A stretch of 64,000 nt of DNA from Pseudodesulfovibrio indicus (GCF_001563225.1 NZ_CP014206.1:744001-808000); one strand, 5' to 3'. Counted from the first letter of the stretch, positions 1 to 7,543 are shown. Numbers and translations: made by a program. The notes: generated by a model from the sequence alone, not told the origin.

Positions 1-195
1 ACGATCATCCTGAACCCCGAGCTCGTCGCAGCGCCGAAGGATTGCATCGAGTACGTGATTTCCCACGAACTTTGCCATTTGCGTGTCAGGAACCACTCGG
101 CAGCGTTTTATAGGCTGTTGTCCCGAGTCGTCCCAAAATGGGAACACCTTAGGATGAAGTTGAATCGGGCAGTTGAGCTTCGTCTCGAATATTGA
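1..195 (+). CDS. YgjP-like (DUF45) zinc metallopeptidase, C-terminal part
   Basis: The gene enters from the left edge, so only the last 64 codons are present. The frame shows the zinc-binding HExxH site as HELCH at visible residues 22-26, with a further histidine at residue 32 (RNHS) that fits the third ligand, and a short basic helical tail. This arrangement is that of the YgjP/DUF45 metallopeptidases related to SprT and M48. Members often sit beside type I restriction genes, but nothing upstream can be seen to test that here. The substrate is unknown. Confidence 0.8.
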   Translation, partial: TIILNPELVAAPKDCIEYVISHELCHLRVRNHSAAFYRLLSRVVPKWEHLRMKLNRAVELRLEY

Positions 196-280
196 TGCAG
201 AATATTCGGATCGCTATTTAACATATCGAATAGGTGCCCAGTTGTTGTAGAAAAGATCGCACTACCTAATGGTCTAATCC

Positions 281-1159
281 CTAGGAGTTGTCTCCAGGGA
301 CGTACATTTTTATTTGATTGTTTTCGAATACAAATTTTCCATCCGGTTCACGAACGCCGGCTGGTAGCTGCGCCACTTCTGATTGCAGTTCTCTCGCAGC
401 TCTGTGAACATCTTTGAATTTGGGTTCCACCATGTTTTCGAGGAATTGAATTGTTTTATGCTTAATTTCCCCCTTGAGGCCGGACACGTCCCGTTTCAAT
501 TTTTTGATGTCCTGAAGGTGAGCTTCTGAGAGGTTACAAAGAGAAACAACTTCATCCGTCAGCAACTCTCTTGTCCGGTCGAACGCATCAAAAGCAGCCA
601 CTATAGAGACAGCGCCATCCTTTTTATCAATATCAACCCCTTCTATTTTCATGGGATTATTCCCACCATTTGCGATCAAGTTGGCATTGTAGTTCACCAC
701 ACTCATAAGTTTTTTCAATGCATATCGCATAGCATTCCCATCGTTAACGAGCCCATTAATATTGCGCATATTTTGGTAATGGGTGGAAAGGCTTGAAGCA
801 TGAATTTTAACATTACGCATTGACGAATCGATGATTTCAGCAGACAACCTCATCCGGTTTATTTCGCTTTGAACAGCTAACAACTGGTAGGATTCACGAA
901 TACTTTTTGCGTTCTTTTCAATTCTTTCGTCATGCTCAGATAGTCTGGATTCCATGTCGACAGAGGGAAGGTTGACAAAATCAGGGGCACACGCATCGCT
1001 ATTTGGGTCCCCACTGCAGTCGTCCATGACCCTTTTTAATCGGTCGTATACGATTACAGTTCTCTCATCAGAGATTATTTCGTAGACTTTTTTTACGACT
1101 TTCTTGACTGCTGATCCGATCGTTTTGATCCCATCCCAGAGATCGGAGAACATTCCCAT
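281..1159 (-). CDS. Hypothetical protein with N-terminal amphipathic helix and coiled coils
   Basis: I do not recognise this protein of about 292 residues. The start at 1159 is chosen because GAGG lies five bases upstream; an in-frame ATG seven codons earlier is possible. The first 30 residues (FSDLWDGIKTIGSAVKKVVK) form a strongly amphipathic, lysine-rich helix without a signal-peptide cleavage site. The rest is mainly charged helix with heptad character near residues 70-130 and 205-260, and a possible CxGDPNSDAC cysteine pair near residue 48. It follows the regulator and methyltransferase genes on the same strand after a 162-bp gap. The local AT-rich composition suggests transfer. A membrane-active effector or a partner of the methyltransferase is conceivable but unproven. 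Confidence 0.65.
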   Translation of the reverse strand: MGMFSDLWDGIKTIGSAVKKVVKKVYEIISDERTVIVYDRLKRVMDDCSGDPNSDACAPDFVNLPSVDMESRLSEHDERIEKNAKSIRESYQLLAVQSEINRMRLSAEIIDSSMRNVKIHASSLSTHYQNMRNINGLVNDGNAMRYALKKLMSVVNYNANLIANGGNNPMKIEGVDIDKKDGAVSIVAAFDAFDRTRELLTDEVVSLCNLSEAHLQDIKKLKRDVSGLKGEIKHKTIQFLENMVEPKFKDVHRAARELQSEVAQLPAGVREPDGKFVFENNQIKMYVPGDNS

Positions 1160-1321
1160 AGGTCCCTCACAAAAATGCAATAGATTGGCTTTCCGACGAT
1201 TGGCGATAGCGAGTGTCGCTCAAATCTGAGGCACGTGAAACATAAATTAGTACCAGTTAGTCGTAATAATAGATCCAAGTCAATGGCTGTGCCCGGTCAT
1301 GAAGAAATGGTCCAAGAATAT

Positions 1322-2050
1322 TTACTTTTCCCCTAGAATCCTGTCCCATGCTGCAATGTGGTTTCGGAATCCGTACTCGACCATCTCGAATTTCCTGCCC
1401 ATTTTTTTGGCTGCAACCCCAAGCGTTCCGGTGCCAGCGAAGGGATCAAGAATGGTGTCGCCTTCTTTGCTCAATGCGGCAACCAGATCTTCGACCACTT
1501 TCAGTGGTTTTTGTGTGGGATGAAGGGCTTTTTCGCCTTTTTTCTCTGACCACTCTTCGTCGGGGTCAGGCATCAGCCGTTCTTTCCCCGATGTTTTCCC
1601 AGTGACCATATGATTTTTGTAGTATTTTTGATCATCGAAAAATGAGTCTTCCGAGCACGCATGCAACCCAAGTTCGAAGCTCTCCTGAAACATACCCTTG
1701 TTGAACCCGACAGAGTCGGGCTTGCACCAGGCAAACTTGCGCAGTTTAGGGAAGTAGCGCGAAAGCTCCCGATACCAATCGCCGAATTGAAAATCCGAGC
1801 AAAATACAAAGACATTGCCGCCAGGTTTCAGAACACGATGGAATTGATAAGCCAGAACGTCGATCCGCAGCTTTTTGCAATCCCAATCCTTGCCGGCAAT
1901 TCCGATCTCGTAAGGTGGGTCTGTGATTATGGCCTCGTACCTGTGAGCAGGGCAATTCCCCAAAAATAGAAATGCGTCATTGTTGTGAATGTCGCCATCT
2001 TTAGACGACGAGGTTGCCCCAAGATGGTCTTGTTTCCGTAAATCAATCAC
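1322..2050 (-). CDS. Site-specific DNA methyltransferase, beta class (N6-adenine or N4-cytosine)
   Basis: This 242-residue protein transfers a methyl group from S-adenosylmethionine to an amino group of a DNA base. The catalytic motif DPPY is at residues 44-47, HPTQKP at 187-192 and the SAM-binding DPFAGTGTLG at 202-211. This order (catalytic motif first, SAM motif last) is that of the beta class, PF01555. DPPY is commonest among N6-adenine enzymes. It overlaps the upstream regulator gene by four bases (ATGA), so the two are translationally coupled. No restriction endonuclease is recognisable in the window; it is either an orphan enzyme or its partner is the unknown protein downstream. The target sequence cannot be read from the protein. 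Confidence 0.9.
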   Translation of the reverse strand: MIDLRKQDHLGATSSSKDGDIHNNDAFLFLGNCPAHRYEAIITDPPYEIGIAGKDWDCKKLRIDVLAYQFHRVLKPGGNVFVFCSDFQFGDWYRELSRYFPKLRKFAWCKPDSVGFNKGMFQESFELGLHACSEDSFFDDQKYYKNHMVTGKTSGKERLMPDPDEEWSEKKGEKALHPTQKPLKVVEDLVAALSKEGDTILDPFAGTGTLGVAAKKMGRKFEMVEYGFRNHIAAWDRILGEK

Positions 2051-2535
2051 GAGTCACCTGCCACCGGTTCCCCATAAGCCGGCTTTTCGTTTTCCAAGAT
2101 GAATTCCCGCATTCGTTTAAGCGATTTTGAACTCAACCCAGGGTTGAGAGCTTTGCGCCGCTTGGCCCGTTCTTTGGGATTTGCAGTCGTGTGGCAACTG
2201 CTGGCGGCATTAGCCATTTCCGGGTCATTCTCCAGTATGCTCATCAGCGCCCGATACGTGTCGTTGTGCATGGTGACGAGAACGATTCGAACGAACTCCG
2301 ACACAGGAAGATCATAGGCAAGGGAAAAGTCCAGTACCCGATCCAGTGGAATCGAAGCGTTCCCTTTTTCGATCTGGGATATAAACGAGCTGGTGCACCC
2401 CAACTTCTGGGCGACCCATCTGAGGGGCTTGCCCTGAGTCTCCCGGACAATCTTCAGATAAAGCCCGACTTCTTCCTTCAGCAATTGTTCCGGGGTCTTC
2501 ACAGGGGTGAGGTCAACGTCGTCATCTTCAGCCAT
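2047..2535 (-). CDS. XRE-family helix-turn-helix regulator of the methyltransferase operon
   Basis: A 162-residue protein with a Cro/C1-type helix-turn-helix at about residues 16-75; LRWVAQKLGCTSSFISQIEK covers the recognition helices. A basic C-terminal half (PKERAKRRKALNPG) follows. It is longer than typical restriction-modification C proteins (about 80-100 residues), and the extra domain is not recognised. The gene overlaps the methyltransferase start by four bases and its start codon lies at the edge of a large dyad that covers the predicted promoter. The likely role is autoregulation and timing of the operon; this is inferred from position. Confidence 0.85.
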   Translation of the reverse strand: MAEDDDVDLTPVKTPEQLLKEEVGLYLKIVRETQGKPLRWVAQKLGCTSSFISQIEKGNASIPLDRVLDFSLAYDLPVSEFVRIVLVTMHNDTYRALMSILENDPEMANAASSCHTTANPKERAKRRKALNPGLSSKSLKRMREFILENEKPAYGEPVAGDS

Positions 2536-2540
2536 GGTTA

Positions 2541-2604
2541 ATCAACTACCTTATTAACATGGTTAAGCAACTAATTGTTTAACTCTGTTAATAAATAAGT
2601 TGAT
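2541..2604. promoter_or_regulatory. 64-bp dyad operator upstream of the XRE-methyltransferase operon
   Basis: The sequence is symmetric about 2572/2573. The inner 44 bases (2551-2594) begin TTATTAACA and end TGTTAATAA, with nested GTTAA and TTAAC words. An outer ATCAACT/AGTTGAT pair (2541-2547 and 2598-2604) lies in exact register. By hand count 25 of 32 base pairs match. It overlaps the predicted -10 and runs to six bases before the regulator start codon, so occupancy by the XRE protein should block transcription. Confidence 0.75.
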
Positions 2605-2616
2605 AATCATTGGCAA
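2588..2616 (-). promoter_or_regulatory. Predicted sigma-70 promoter of the XRE-methyltransferase operon
   Basis: Read on the minus strand, TTGCCA (2616-2611) is followed after 17 bases by TATTAA (2593-2588). The -10 lies inside the right half of the dyad operator, and the predicted start of transcription falls near its centre. Confidence 0.55.
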
Positions 2617-3349
2617 GGGGTTTGTTGCTTTTTTTGAGGTGGATGCGTGAGCAGGGACCTGAGGATATCCCTTGAGCCGGAGTCGAAACCGCCATCCCTC
2701 TCGCCGTCGCCTGCGGTAATCACGACGCAAGCAAAGTCGTCGGGGCAAGGCCGCCCGGCAAGCCGGGCGCCCGAAGGGCTTGGCCTTGCCCCGGCGGCTG
2801 CTTGTGTCACGCTCGCGGAAAATCGGCGGGAGGGGAGGAAATCGTGCCGCCGGAGCTTGCGCGAAGATTTTGCGGCGTCATATAGTGGGGCATATCCACC
2901 GGATAATTCCGTAACCAAAAGGAGGTGAAACGCACTTACCGCGCGTCATAAGTTCACGACGTTAGTCTGAACTGATGACGCATGAAGAAGCCTAGGGCTT
3001 CAACGATCCGCGCGCCGTTTTCCAAACAAACGGCCTTTTCAAAATCCAAACGCAGGCTGTAACGCAGCACCCGCCGATGGTGGAATGGCAAGTATCTACG
3101 CTTGTCATTGCCGCACTTCCCCTACGGCTGCCATCCAATCCGCAAGACTCGCGCTTGCGGGGCAGCACCCCTTATTGACTGGGTCTTCCGGAATCTTCTT
3201 CCAATGGGAAACGGGCATTCATTCTTCCCTTAGCTGGTGATGCGTGGCGGGTTTACCGCCACAGGCAGGTCTTTCCCGGATGACGGGAAAAGTCCAACCT
3301 GCTTGGCCCCGGGGCGCTGCCCCGAACCTTTAACGGAAGGAGAATTCCA
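2605..3349. other. Non-coding, hairpin-rich stretch upstream of the recombinase
   Basis: No convincing gene was found in 745 bases. The stretch contains a compound stem (2741-2793), a consensus-like Shine-Dalgarno (AAAAGGAGGTG near 2917) with no obvious start codon after it, and a series of short hairpins: AGTTCA/TGAACT at 2950-2972, GAAGCC/GGCTTC at 2986-3000, CCGCAAG/CTTGCGG near 3140-3160, GTGGCGG/CCGCCAC near 3244-3262, and GCAGGT/ACCTGC near 3265-3305 enclosing TTTCCCG/CGGGAAA. A 26-codon open frame at 2982-3062 (MKKPRAST...KSKRRL) cannot be judged. It may be a structured leader or a recombination region. Confidence 0.5.
2741..2793. repeat. Compound inverted repeat
   Basis: CGGGGCAAGGCC (2741-2752) pairs with GGCCTTGCCCCG (2782-2793), and inside it GCCCGGC pairs with GCCGGGC around two bases (2753-2768). 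The words resemble the GC-rich modules of the dispersed palindromes elsewhere in the window. Confidence 0.7.
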
Positions 3350-4309
3350 ATGGGAAAATCCGACAGCCTCAAGTTTGCGGCGAACCGGGCAACCTTGTCC
3401 GGGCCAAAATCGAAACAACACCGAATCCGCCAGACGGCCCGCCATTTCGTCGATGTTTTGCGCCAGGCGAACATGGGGGTCGAGAAGTGGACCAAGGTGA
3501 CAAACAGGCACTTCCAGAGCGTGGCGGACACCATGCGTGCGGACGGCGTGGGCGACGGCAGGATTGCCGAAGTCTTCACCGCTGCCCGCCACGTCTGCCG
3601 TGCCTACGAGAACGACAATATCAGCAATAGCAACGCGACCTTCGGGGTGCGGCGTGGGTCCATCGCCAATGCGACGTCCCGCGCGGTCGCCCCGGAAGCC
3701 TTTCAAGAATCCCTGGCCAGCATGCGGAACGACGCGTCGTTCCGGCATGCCGGCCGGGCGGCGGTTCAGATCGAGCTGATGTATGAGCTCGGGCTGCGCC
3801 GGGAAGAATCGGCCAAGCTGGACCTGCCCAACGATTGGGACCGGGAAAACCATAGTCTGCTCGTTCAGTACGGGACAAAGGGCGGCAGGCCTCGGACCCT
3901 GCATGGTCTGTCCCGGCAACAGGAAGCGGCTCTTGAGCGGGCCGGGGAATACGTGTCTCCCTCCGACAGGAAGGGTCTCCACAACCTCATGCCCGAGGGC
4001 ATGGGCGACGAATGGCTGCACCGGCTGGATTATGCGGCCAGGAAACACGGCCTTGCGGGCAAAAATGCCGGAGGAACCCTGCACGGCCTTCGACACGAAA
4101 GGTTTCATCAAATGTATTTGAATCACGCGGGCTTTGAACCGCCCAACCAGCACGAGAGCGCGCAGGCGTTCCAGGAGGCAGCCCAGGCAACGGCCGGGGA
4201 CGAATGGCCCCGGCTCGACAACGAAGCGCGAGACGCCATTGAGGAAGCGGCAGGGCATTCCCCCGGTCGCCGTGACATATCGAACGCCTACCTGGGCAGT
4301 TCCTATTAG
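3350..4309 (+). CDS. Tyrosine recombinase, Integrase_1 (PF12834/PF12835) type
   Basis: A 319-residue integrase. An N-terminal SAM-like DNA-binding region (about 1-110) precedes the catalytic domain. Visible catalytic elements are R150 in GLRREES (box I), H245-R248 in HGLRH (box II), H303 in AGHSPGR and the tyrosine nucleophile Y314 in NAYLG, six residues from the end. These integrases belong to prophages and integrative elements. AAGGAGAATTCC supplies a good ribosome binding site. It lies between an unusual hairpin-rich leader and a strong terminator, apart from the second integrase. It may act at a different site or be the remnant of an older element. Confidence 0.88.
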   Translation: MGKSDSLKFAANRATLSGPKSKQHRIRQTARHFVDVLRQANMGVEKWTKVTNRHFQSVADTMRADGVGDGRIAEVFTAARHVCRAYENDNISNSNATFGVRRGSIANATSRAVAPEAFQESLASMRNDASFRHAGRAAVQIELMYELGLRREESAKLDLPNDWDRENHSLLVQYGTKGGRPRTLHGLSRQQEAALERAGEYVSPSDRKGLHNLMPEGMGDEWLHRLDYAARKHGLAGKNAGGTLHGLRHERFHQMYLNHAGFEPPNQHESAQAFQEAAQATAGDEWPRLDNEARDAIEEAAGHSPGRRDISNAYLGSSY

Positions 4310-4312
4310 ATG

Positions 4313-4347
4313 CGGCCCCGCCATTTCCCGGCGGGGTCGTTTTTTTA
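4313..4347 (+). terminator. Rho-independent terminator of the first integrase
   Basis: CGGCCCCGCC (4313-4322) pairs with GGCGGGGTCG (4330-4339) with one G-T wobble, followed by seven or eight T residues. Confidence 0.9.
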
Positions 4348-4448
4348 TTCTTTTCCCCCTCCAGCCGTTTGACTTTGCACATGCCGGGAGTGTTGAACTG
4401 GTGTGTTGGGCGTCAGGATGTCCGGCTCGACGAAACCGGTTGAAGGTT

Positions 4449-4721
4449 GTGAACGTGGATGATGTGTTGACGGTTAAACAAGTTGCCCAGCTTTTTGGAA
4501 TTTCCGAAAGCCTTGTAAGGCGTCGCGATATGAAGGTTCGTTTGAAGGCCTTCATTGTCGGAACGCGTGGAATCCGGTTTCTCCGGGAAAACGTGGAAGC
4601 TTACCAGGAACTGAACACCGTGGGAGCCTCAGATCAGCCAGCCGATGTTCCTGTGGCCAGAAAACGGCAGCGGAAGAATTTGACCGACAAACACAAGCTA
4701 TGGCAGCGTGAATCCCGGTAA
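4449..4721 (+). CDS. Small excisionase-like helix-turn-helix protein
   Basis: About 90 residues. The N-terminus, VDDVLTVKQVAQLFGISESL, is the helix-turn-helix of the MerR/HTH_17 excisionase group; the wing is probably VGTRGIRFLRENVEAY, and a basic tail (VARKRQRKNLTDKH) follows. The start is uncertain: GTG at 4449 is the first possible in the homologous part, and GTG at 4455 has the better distance from GAAGG. It lies 28 bases upstream of the tRNA-side integrase, the usual place for a recombination directionality factor. That role is inferred. Confidence 0.7.
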   Translation: MNVDDVLTVKQVAQLFGISESLVRRRDMKVRLKAFIVGTRGIRFLRENVEAYQELNTVGASDQPADVPVARKRQRKNLTDKHKLWQRESR

Positions 4722-4749
4722 GCGGTCTTCCCTATAAGGAGAAAAGACA

Positions 4750-5835
4750 ATGCCTTACAAGGAAGGAAAACGGTGGCGTGGGGCCGTGCGCTTTACGCCC
4801 ACCGACGGTTCGCCTCAAATCAGGCGCACCCAGCTCTTTGACAAGATGAAAGACGCGGAAAAATGGGAAAACAAGACCCGAGAAGCCTTGGAGCTCGCCG
4901 ATGCGGAAAAACGAAAGGACATGCATCGCGTGGGCCTGGAAGTCCTGGTCGGGGATTGGGCGAATGCCTACATGGATTACGCCACGGCCACATGGTCCAA
5001 GGGAAGTTGCTCGGACAAGCGCCTTGCCTTTCGGCGTTTGTTCGAAATGACGGCAAGGCCGACACAGCTGGTTCATGAGATCAGCCCTGTGGTGGCCCTG
5101 AACCATCTGAGCCGACTCAAGAAGCAGACCACGGGGAACACGGCCAATCGGGACAGGAAAAACCTTGCCGCCGCCTGGAAGTGGGGTGCGCGGTATCTGG
5201 AAATGGACAAGACGAATCCGTTCCGGTCCGTGGACAAGTTCCCCGAGCAGCGCCACCCGAGGTGGGTTCCGCCCCTTGAGGACTTCCGCAAGGTCGTGGA
5301 TGTGGCAACGCCCTTGCAACGGCAACTGCTTCTGCTGGCGTTCCACACGGCTGCCCGCCGGGGCGAATTGTGGAAGCTCAAGTGGTCGGAAGTCAATCTG
5401 GCCACGGGCATGATCGGTTTCTGGACCAACAAGCGCAGAAGCGGGAATGCCGAGTTCGATGAGTTGCCCATCTCGGGCATGCTCAGGGCGCACCTTGCCG
5501 AATGGAAGTTGATATCCAGGGATGAGGAACTGGTGTTCGGAAGCCGGTTCGAAGGCCTTCTGGACATCAATAACCGCTGGCTGCGGCGGCTGTGCGCCGA
5601 TGTTGGCGTGAGGAACTTCGGTTATCACGGAATCCGCCACCTGTCCGCCAGCATCGCCATCCATAACGGGGCGACTATCGTGGAAGTGCAGCAGTTGCTG
5701 CGTCACAAGTCCATTGCGACGACCCAGCGGTACATCCACAAGGTCAAGAAAAGCACCGGCGCGGTGGATGCCCTGGACGCGGCCTGGCGTGATGACGGGG
5801 ACAGGGAACCGCCCGCCCTGAAGTTGGTCCGGTGA
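4750..5835 (+). CDS. Tyrosine-type site-specific integrase
   Basis: A 361-residue integrase with an N-terminal arm-binding segment (MPYKEGKRWRG...), a core-binding domain (about 60-165) and a C-terminal catalytic domain. Catalytic residues visible are R203 in TAARRGEL, H293 and R296 in YHGIRH, H319 in LRHKS and Y328 in TTQRYIH. TAAGGAG sits seven bases before the start. The gene ends 85 bases from the 3' end of tRNA-Glu and is transcribed towards it, the standard layout of an element integrated in a tRNA gene. It therefore probably catalyses integration of the leftward island. The far attachment site is outside the window. Confidence 0.92.
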   Translation: MPYKEGKRWRGAVRFTPTDGSPQIRRTQLFDKMKDAEKWENKTREALELADAEKRKDMHRVGLEVLVGDWANAYMDYATATWSKGSCSDKRLAFRRLFEMTARPTQLVHEISPVVALNHLSRLKKQTTGNTANRDRKNLAAAWKWGARYLEMDKTNPFRSVDKFPEQRHPRWVPPLEDFRKVVDVATPLQRQLLLLAFHTAARRGELWKLKWSEVNLATGMIGFWTNKRRSGNAEFDELPISGMLRAHLAEWKLISRDEELVFGSRFEGLLDINNRWLRRLCADVGVRNFGYHGIRHLSASIAIHNGATIVEVQQLLRHKSIATTQRYIHKVKKSTGAVDALDAAWRDDGDREPPALKLVR

Positions 5836-5881
5836 TGCTGACGTGGCACTCGAGCCACGCGGACGAGCCACGCAAACAAGA

Positions 5882-5911
5882 AACGGGTTACGGCATTCAC
5901 CGTAACCCGTT
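5882..5911 (-). terminator. 12-bp perfect hairpin between integrase and tRNAs
   Basis: AACGGGTTACGG (5882-5893) pairs perfectly with CCGTAACCCGTT (5900-5911) around six bases. On the minus strand it is followed by TTTCTTGTTTG, so it probably ends the tRNA transcript. On the plus strand the tail is weaker, but it could also stop the integrase transcript. Confidence 0.65.
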
Positions 5912-5920
5912 GATTTGTCT

Positions 5921-5996
5921 TGGCGTCCCCAAGGGGGTTTGAACCCCTGTTGCCGGCGTGAGAGGCCGGAGTCCTAGGCCACTAGACGATGGGGAC
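5921..5996 (-). tRNA. tRNA-Glu (CUC)
   Basis: The minus strand folds as a 76-base tRNA. The acceptor 5' strand is GTCCCCA, the D arm CGTCTAGTGG, the anticodon loop is centred on CTC, the T arm is GGGGTTCAAACCCC, and the 3' end GGGGACG-CCA is encoded. It closely resembles bacterial tRNA-Glu. Its 3' end faces the integrase and is the likely attachment site. Confidence 0.96.
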
Positions 5997-6002
5997 GCAT
6001 TC

Positions 6003-6078
6003 TGGTGGGTCGTACTGGGCTCGAACCAGTGACTCTCTGCTTAAAAGGCAGATACTCTACCAACTGAGTTAACGACCC
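6003..6078 (-). tRNA. tRNA-Lys (UUU)
   Basis: The minus strand gives GGGTCGTTAACTCAG..., an anticodon loop CTTTTAA with anticodon TTT, a T arm CTGGTTCGAGCCCAG and an encoded CCA end. It lies six bases upstream of tRNA-Glu, so the two are cotranscribed. Confidence 0.97.
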
Positions 6079-6099
6079 AATGACCCATCAGGGAAGGTA

Positions 6100-6128
6100 G
6101 AACTATCGATTTGGGGTGATGCTGTCAA
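6100..6128 (-). promoter_or_regulatory. Predicted promoter of the tRNA-Lys/tRNA-Glu operon
   Basis: On the minus strand a consensus TTGACA (6128-6123) lies about 50 bases before tRNA-Lys. The -10 is weak (TAGTTC after 17 bases). Confidence 0.55.
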
Positions 6129-6204
6129 GCACATTTTGAATCTTCCTTTTATTGCAAAAATCGCTCCCCAAGCGCTTGGAATATCGGTAAAATTAAACTT
6201 TTTC

Positions 6205-6232
6205 TTGCAAAAAAATTCCTTCGTGCTATACT
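6205..6232 (+). promoter_or_regulatory. Predicted sigma-70 promoter of the PaaK-like gene
   Basis: TTGCAA and TATACT are separated by 16 bases, 45 bases upstream of the start codon in an AT-rich pocket. Confidence 0.7.
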
Positions 6233-6277
6233 CCCGCTCCCCGTGAATAACGGAAATTTGCCACCAAGGAGCAAGAT

Positions 6278-7543
6278 ATGACACGAAAAGACCGTACCGA
6301 AGGGATCTATTCCCGCCGCGAGGTGCTCGACGAGTCCGAACGCCGGCAATACTGCCAGCTTCAGCTCAAGGAGTTGCTCTCCTATGCCTACCGCTACTCC
6401 GAGGACGTCAAGAAGCGGTTCGACCGCGCCCAGTTCAACGTGGACAAGTTCCGCACTCTGAACGACCTCAAACATATCCCCATCATCAAGAAGAAGGAGC
6501 TCATCTTCCTCCAGTCCATGGGACCCCGCCTCGGCGGGCTGCTGACCAAGGACCTGGGCGAACTCCAGCGCGTGTTCCTCTCCCCCGGCCCGATCTTCGA
6601 TCCCGAGGACCGCTCCGAGGACTACTGGGGCTGGACCGAGGGTTTCTACGCCGCGGGCTTCCGTTCCGGCGACCTGGCCCAGATCACCTTCAACTATCAC
6701 CTCGCCCCCGCGGGCCTGATGTTCGAGGAACCCCTGCGCAACCTCGCCTGTGCCGTGGTGCCCGCCGGTCCCGGCAACACCAACTCGCAGATCGAGATCA
6801 TGCAGAAGCTGCGCGTCACCGGCTACGTCGGCACGCCCAGCTACCTCATGCACCTGGCCCAGAAGGCCGAGGAAACCGGTCTCTCCCTGCGCAAGGACCT
6901 GTTCCTCGAAGTCGCCTTCGTCACCGGCGAGAAATTCTCCGAGAAGATGCGCTCCACCCTGGAAAAGAAGTTCGACTGCATCATGCGCCAGGGTTACGGC
7001 ACCGCCGACGTGGGCTGCATCGGCTACGAATGCTTCCACAAGTCCGGCCTGCACCTGTCCAACCGCGCCTTTGTCGAGATCTGCCATCCCGATACCGGCA
7101 TCCCGCTCAAGGACGGCGAGGTCGGCGAGATCGTGGTCACCGCGTTCAACCGCACCTATCCGCTCATCCGCCTGGCCACCGGCGACCTCGGCTATCTCGA
7201 CCGCTCTCCCTGCGCCTGCGGCCGCACCTCCCCGCGACTCGGCGGCATCGTCGGCCGCGTGGACACCACCGCGCGCATCAAGGGCATGTTCGTCTACCCG
7301 CACCAGGTCGAGCAGGTCATGGCCCGGTTCGAAGAGGTCAAGCGCTGGCAGATCGAAGTCACCAACCCCGGCGGCATCGACGAAATGATCCTCTCCATCG
7401 AGGCGGGTCAGTTCAACCAGGAAGACGAGCTGCTCCACCTCTTCCGGGAAAAGATCAAGCTGCGCCCCATCCTCAAGGTCCTCGCGCCCGGCACCCTGCC
7501 TCCGCAGATCCGGCCCATCGAAGACAAGCGCACCTGGGATTAG
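6278..7543 (+). CDS. Phenylacetate-CoA ligase-like adenylate-forming enzyme
   Basis: 421 residues, close to the usual PaaK length (about 430). Family features are the N-terminal helix followed by LKHIPIIKKKEL, RQGYGTADVG in the adenylate-binding region, YPLIRLATGDLG, CACGRTSPRLGGIVGRVD and a C-terminal ACT-like subdomain (GMFVYPHQVEQVM). The canonical phosphate-binding SSGTTGxP is not present; the aligned stretch reads RVFLSPGPIFDPED. The enzyme may activate an aromatic or other carboxylic acid with ATP and CoA, but the altered loop makes the substrate and even ATP use uncertain. AAGGAG precedes the start, and a promoter and a terminator make it a single-gene unit. Confidence 0.85.
   Translation: MTRKDRTEGIYSRREVLDESERRQYCQLQLKELLSYAYRYSEDVKKRFDRAQFNVDKFRTLNDLKHIPIIKKKELIFLQSMGPRLGGLLTKDLGELQRVFLSPGPIFDPEDRSEDYWGWTEGFYAAGFRSGDLAQITFNYHLAPAGLMFEEPLRNLACAVVPAGPGNTNSQIEIMQKLRVTGYVGTPSYLMHLAQKAEETGLSLRKDLFLEVAFVTGEKFSEKMRSTLEKKFDCIMRQGYGTADVGCIGYECFHKSGLHLSNRAFVEICHPDTGIPLKDGEVGEIVVTAFNRTYPLIRLATGDLGYLDRSPCACGRTSPRLGGIVGRVDTTARIKGMFVYPHQVEQVMARFEEVKRWQIEVTNPGGIDEMILSIEAGQFNQEDELLHLFREKIKLRPILKVLAPGTLPPQIRPIEDKRTWD

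Noticed and set aside
2647-2928. 93-codon open frame starting with GTG
   Set aside because: It passes through a compound hairpin and ends inside a Shine-Dalgarno-like sequence; composition and sequence show nothing protein-like.
2973-3010. CTGATGA followed by GAA, as in a hammerhead ribozyme
   Set aside because: The bases after CTGATGA do not form stem II and no matching stems I and III are present.
3073-3150. tRNA-like words (GGTGGAATGGCAAG)
   Set aside because: No acceptor stem, anticodon stem or TTCGA loop can be folded around them.
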